Assembly: GCA_028275205.1 (NCBI GenBank)
Contig: JAPWVB010000063.1
Coordinates: 1-7,023, forward strand
Direction of reading: 5' to 3'
DNA from: Candidatus Acetothermia bacterium
Lineage (GTDB): Bacteria > Bipolaricaulota > Bipolaricaulia > RBG-16-55-9 > DRXL01
DNA length: 7,023 bases
Part shown: positions 4,755 through 7,023 of the stretch, piece after piece
How positions within the stretch are numbered: position 1 is the stretch's first letter
How the letters are laid out: each line of letters starts with the position of its first letter
Notes under the pieces: generated by a model
The model's database searches: none
What the model saw: the letters and a program-made list of their open reading frames with translations, nothing else
What the model was told of the DNA's origin: nothing
Made by a program: the position numbers and the translations under genes

Positions 4755-6605
4755 ATGAGGACGCTCGTACGGGTCGTCTGTGTGCTTGGGATGATGGTAG
4801 CAGTGGGCTGCTTGTCCACTGACAATAGTTTGAGAGCTGGAGAACTTTCTGAGCCCGTCTTGCTCTTTGGCATCGGGATGCACATTGAGCCGCTGGGCCG
4901 AACCGCGCAAGGGTATGGGGGTGGCGGGGCTGATTATCGTCAAGGGCCATTGTTCGAGCGCCATGTGCAAGATACTCTTGCTGTAGCTAGGATCGTCGAG
5001 GGGCATGGCGGGCGAATGACTGTTCAAGCGCAAAGCCCCTTCACCCAAGTCGCCATCGAAAGGGGCAACACGATCTTAAGAGACTTAGAAGCTCACGGGC
5101 ACGAGATCGCCTTGCACTTTCACGAAGATGCCCATCTGGGGAGAGACCCTGAGAGACTTCCCGTGCAAGCGTGGTGCGCCGTGATGCAAGAGGAGATCTC
5201 GTATATTCAGCGAGCGGGCGCCCAGAAGAAGATTCGCTACTGGAGCGGAGGCAATCTCTACACGGGGATCGTAGAGGCAGCGTCGTGCGCCGGCCTGGAC
5301 GTGATGAGCGACTGGAAGAACCCCAGAACGCAGCGCACGGATCTGTCGCTTGTGGGTGTGCATCCGTGGCGTCCTGCGGGCGGGCCGAGCGAGACGGATC
5401 TGTCGAAATTCGCCACCCATGATCCCAACGGGAAGATCATCTTCTTGCCCGAAGGCGCCTATGATCCAGAAAAGTTCAAGGACAAGAACGCGATCATCGC
5501 GCGCGGTGGAGACCAAGCGTGGTTTGAGGTCATCCGCGAGGCTTTAGAGCGCTCGCTGGAGTCAGCCAAAGCCGACAGAGTCAACGTCTTTCACTTCACG
5601 GTTCATCCCGGAGAGTTTCGCGGCGATCCCACCCGTCCCTTCGGCGTCATCGAAGATTTTCTGACTAACGTCGTAGACCCCTTGGTCAAAGCCGGGAAGG
5701 TCCGCTGGGCGACGTTTTCACAGATGGCCGACGAGTTTATCGCATGGGAGAAAGCCCATCCCGGCGTAGACCCGCGGTCGGCTTCCCTCTCTGCGCAACC
5801 CCCTTTGCCGACCGAGCGCGATGTGACATATTGCACTCTCGATGGCGTGGAGCTGAAGATGGACATCTATCGTCCCCAAAGGAGCGCAGCCCCAACGCCG
5901 GCACTGCTCTACGTGCACGGAGGCGGCTGGACCGGCGGCGACAAACGCTCCGGCGAGGGCATCCGTGATATTCCCGAGCTGCTGGCGCGCGGGTATCTGG
6001 TCGCGGCTGTCAACTATCGTTTGGCGCCGCGCTATAAGTTCCCTGCGATGATCGAGGACGTCAAATGTGTTGTGCGTTTCTTGCGGGCCAACGCTGAGCG
6101 ATTCTCTATCAATCCCGAAAAGATCGGGGCGTGGGGCGGCAGCGCCGGCGGACATTTAGTAGACCTTCTTGGAACGGCAGACGCGACAGCGGGCTGGGAC
6201 GTTGGGCAATACTTAGAGCAATCGAGCCGAGTCCAGGCCGTCGTAGATATGTACGGCCCCACAGATCTCACTGTGCTCTTTGAGGGGGCCAATCCCAGGC
6301 TGATGGAGCAAGTCTTCGGCACATCAGACCGAAATTCTGAGACTCTTCAGAAAGCCAGCCCGGTCAACTGGGTCTCGTCGGACGATCCGCCGTTTTTGAT
6401 TCTACATGGCGAGCGCGACCCGCTCGTCCCCGTCAGTCAGTCTCAGATATTTTATGAGAAGCTCCGAGCAGCGGGCGTGCCCGCGACTTTCGTCATTGTG
6501 AAGAACGCCGGGCACGGCTTTGCCCCTCTGGGCAGGCCGATCAGTCCCAGCCGTCAAGAGCTGACCAAGATGATCGGGGACTTCTTCGATCAGTATTTGA
6601 AATAG
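4755..6605 (+). CDS. Lipoprotein fusing a polysaccharide-deacetylase-like domain to an alpha/beta-hydrolase esterase
   Basis: 616 residues. A signal peptide (1-18, MRTLVRVVCVLG...) ends at a probable lipobox Cys19 (AVGC), so the protein is likely exported and anchored. Residues about 35-330 resemble a NodB-type deacetylase barrel: 'FGIGMHIEP' (38-46), 'GHEIALHFHEDAH' (115-127, comparable to the GHEIxxHSxxH motif) and 'FHFTVHP' (279-285). The usual TFDD motif is not seen, so metal binding may use His43/Glu45 and His121/His123; this domain is less certain. After a Pro/Ser-rich linker (335-352), residues 355-616 are a BD-FAE/esterase-lipase hydrolase: oxyanion motif HGGG (388-391), nucleophile Ser463 in GGSAGG, Asp555 in HGERD and His587 in NAGHGF, a full triad. 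A natural reading is removal of acetyl or other ester groups from a polysaccharide outside the cytoplasm; the substrate is unknown. Confidence 0.85.
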   Translation: MRTLVRVVCVLGMMVAVGCLSTDNSLRAGELSEPVLLFGIGMHIEPLGRTAQGYGGGGADYRQGPLFERHVQDTLAVARIVEGHGGRMTVQAQSPFTQVAIERGNTILRDLEAHGHEIALHFHEDAHLGRDPERLPVQAWCAVMQEEISYIQRAGAQKKIRYWSGGNLYTGIVEAASCAGLDVMSDWKNPRTQRTDLSLVGVHPWRPAGGPSETDLSKFATHDPNGKIIFLPEGAYDPEKFKDKNAIIARGGDQAWFEVIREALERSLESAKADRVNVFHFTVHPGEFRGDPTRPFGVIEDFLTNVVDPLVKAGKVRWATFSQMADEFIAWEKAHPGVDPRSASLSAQPPLPTERDVTYCTLDGVELKMDIYRPQRSAAPTPALLYVHGGGWTGGDKRSGEGIRDIPELLARGYLVAAVNYRLAPRYKFPAMIEDVKCVVRFLRANAERFSINPEKIGAWGGSAGGHLVDLLGTADATAGWDVGQYLEQSSRVQAVVDMYGPTDLTVLFEGANPRLMEQVFGTSDRNSETLQKASPVNWVSSDDPPFLILHGERDPLVPVSQSQIFYEKLRAAGVPATFVIVKNAGHGFAPLGRPISPSRQELTKMIGDFFDQYLK

Positions 6606-6614
6606 CAGCTCAGT

Positions 6615-6646
6615 GCGAGCCCACATTCCTTCGCGATTATGCTCGC
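6615..6646 (+). repeat. Inverted repeat after the esterase gene
   Basis: GCGAGC (6615-6620) and GCTCGC (6641-6646) can form a six-pair stem with a 20-base loop. There is no U-run after it, so it is a poor Rho-independent terminator. The right arm touches the -35 of the next promoter, so it could also be a protein site. Low confidence. Confidence 0.3.
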
Positions 6647-6675
6647 TTGACAGAATCCCCTCAGCGGGCTACAGT
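6647..6675 (+). promoter_or_regulatory. Sigma70 promoter for the Uma2 gene
   Basis: A perfect TTGACA (6647-6652), a 17-base spacer and TACAGT (6670-6675, 4 of 6). The predicted start of transcription (about 6682) is only about three bases before ATG 6685, so the mRNA would be essentially leaderless. Confidence 0.6.
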
Positions 6676-6684
6676 AAAAGTGCT

Positions 6685-7023
6685 ATGGGAGAGCCGGCCA
6701 AGACCAAGCTCAGCTACGAAGAGTTCCTGAAGCTCTACGACGAGGACACCCGCGCCGAGTGGGTGGACGGCGAGGTGATTCTGTTGTCCCCAGCATCGAA
6801 CCGCCATCAAGATCTATCGGGCTTCTTGACAGCTATCTTGAGAGCGTATGCAGAAGCCAAGCAGCTCGGCGTCGTGCGGTCAGCACCGTTTCAGATGAAG
6901 CTTGGGCTTTCCGGGCGCGAGCCCGATCTGCTCTTCGTCGCGAAGGAGCACCTCCAGCGCCTCAAAGAGAATTATCTTGATGGCCCGGCGGATTTAGTCA
7001 TCGAGATCATCTCGCCAGAGAGC
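6685..7023 (+). CDS. Uma2-family (DUF820) putative endonuclease, 5' part, runs off window
   Basis: 113 codons from ATG 6685 reach the window edge without a stop; the family is usually about 180-200 residues, so over a third is missing. Visible marks are 'LSYEEFLKLYDED' (9-21), 'AEWVDGEVILLSPAS' (24-38), 'HQDLSGFLTAIL' (41-52), 'REPDLLFVAKEHLQRL' (78-93) and 'GPADLVIEIISPES' (100-113). Asp81 and Glu107 match the acidic residues of the PD-(D/E)xK nuclease fold; the lysine that completes the site would lie downstream. Family knowledge: Uma2 genes are often numerous in cyanobacteria, Chloroflexi and deep-branching lineages, and their role is largely unknown. No SD precedes the ATG, in line with the promoter placement. 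Confidence 0.92.
   Translation, partial: MGEPAKTKLSYEEFLKLYDEDTRAEWVDGEVILLSPASNRHQDLSGFLTAILRAYAEAKQLGVVRSAPFQMKLGLSGREPDLLFVAKEHLQRLKENYLDGPADLVIEIISPES

Noticed and set aside
5085..5516. 143-residue minus-strand open frame inside the esterase gene
   Set aside because: It is a shadow of the deacetylase-like domain, without SD or family motifs.
5718..6155. 145-residue minus-strand open frame across the esterase domain
   Set aside because: It is antisense to the HGGG and GGSAGG motifs of a clear hydrolase, and lacks any support of its own.
6615..6652. Rho-independent terminator after the esterase gene
   Set aside because: The stem is only six pairs with a 20-base loop, and no T-run follows; the next bases are a -35 box.

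Overview
This window reads as bacterial chromosome of moderate-to-high GC with densely packed genes. Several features point to a Gram-negative-type cell: a Tat-exported lipoprotein, a probable outer-membrane barrel protein ending in Phe, and a second lipoprotein. The HEPN/MNT pair, a MazEF-type remnant, a Uma2 protein and a Mut7-C protein are a mix common in thermophilic or deep-branching lineages. A Bipolaricaulota (Acetothermia)-like source would fit, but this is a guess from gene content and not something the sequence proves.

Layout from left to right: (1) 1-493, minus strand: 5' part of a branched-chain amino-acid/urea-type ABC transporter binding protein, with a Tat motif and a lipobox. 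(2) 494-581: divergent control region whose two promoters meet at their -35 boxes. (3) 582-1957, plus strand: folE (GTP cyclohydrolase I), then a HEPN protein and a minimal nucleotidyltransferase. The three genes are tightly packed and probably form one operon. (4) 1917-2597, minus strand: an unassigned exported barrel-like protein that overlaps the nucleotidyltransferase gene tail to tail by 41 bp. (5) 2598-3009, plus strand: a near-consensus promoter with a perfect 13-bp palindrome in its spacer drives a small antitoxin gene. The toxin gene that follows it is cut to 17 codons. (6) 3006-4670, minus strand: thiL and a Mut7-C protein with a beta-grasp N-terminus, translationally coupled. (7) 4755-6605, plus strand: a 616-residue lipoprotein joining a deacetylase-like barrel to an alpha/beta-hydrolase esterase. 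(8) 6685-7023, plus strand: 5' part of a Uma2-family gene that runs off the window.

The housekeeping genes are cofactor-related: folE starts folate/pterin synthesis and thiL makes thiamine diphosphate. They are interleaved with toxin-antitoxin-type modules. The points most worth a second look are the amputated MazF-like toxin beside an intact, strongly promoted antitoxin; the two-domain deacetylase/esterase lipoprotein; the HEPN/MNT pair, in which both partners lack expected catalytic residues; and the recurrent very short or absent 5' leaders. I see no tRNA, rRNA, CRISPR array, insertion sequence or convincing Rho-independent terminator.
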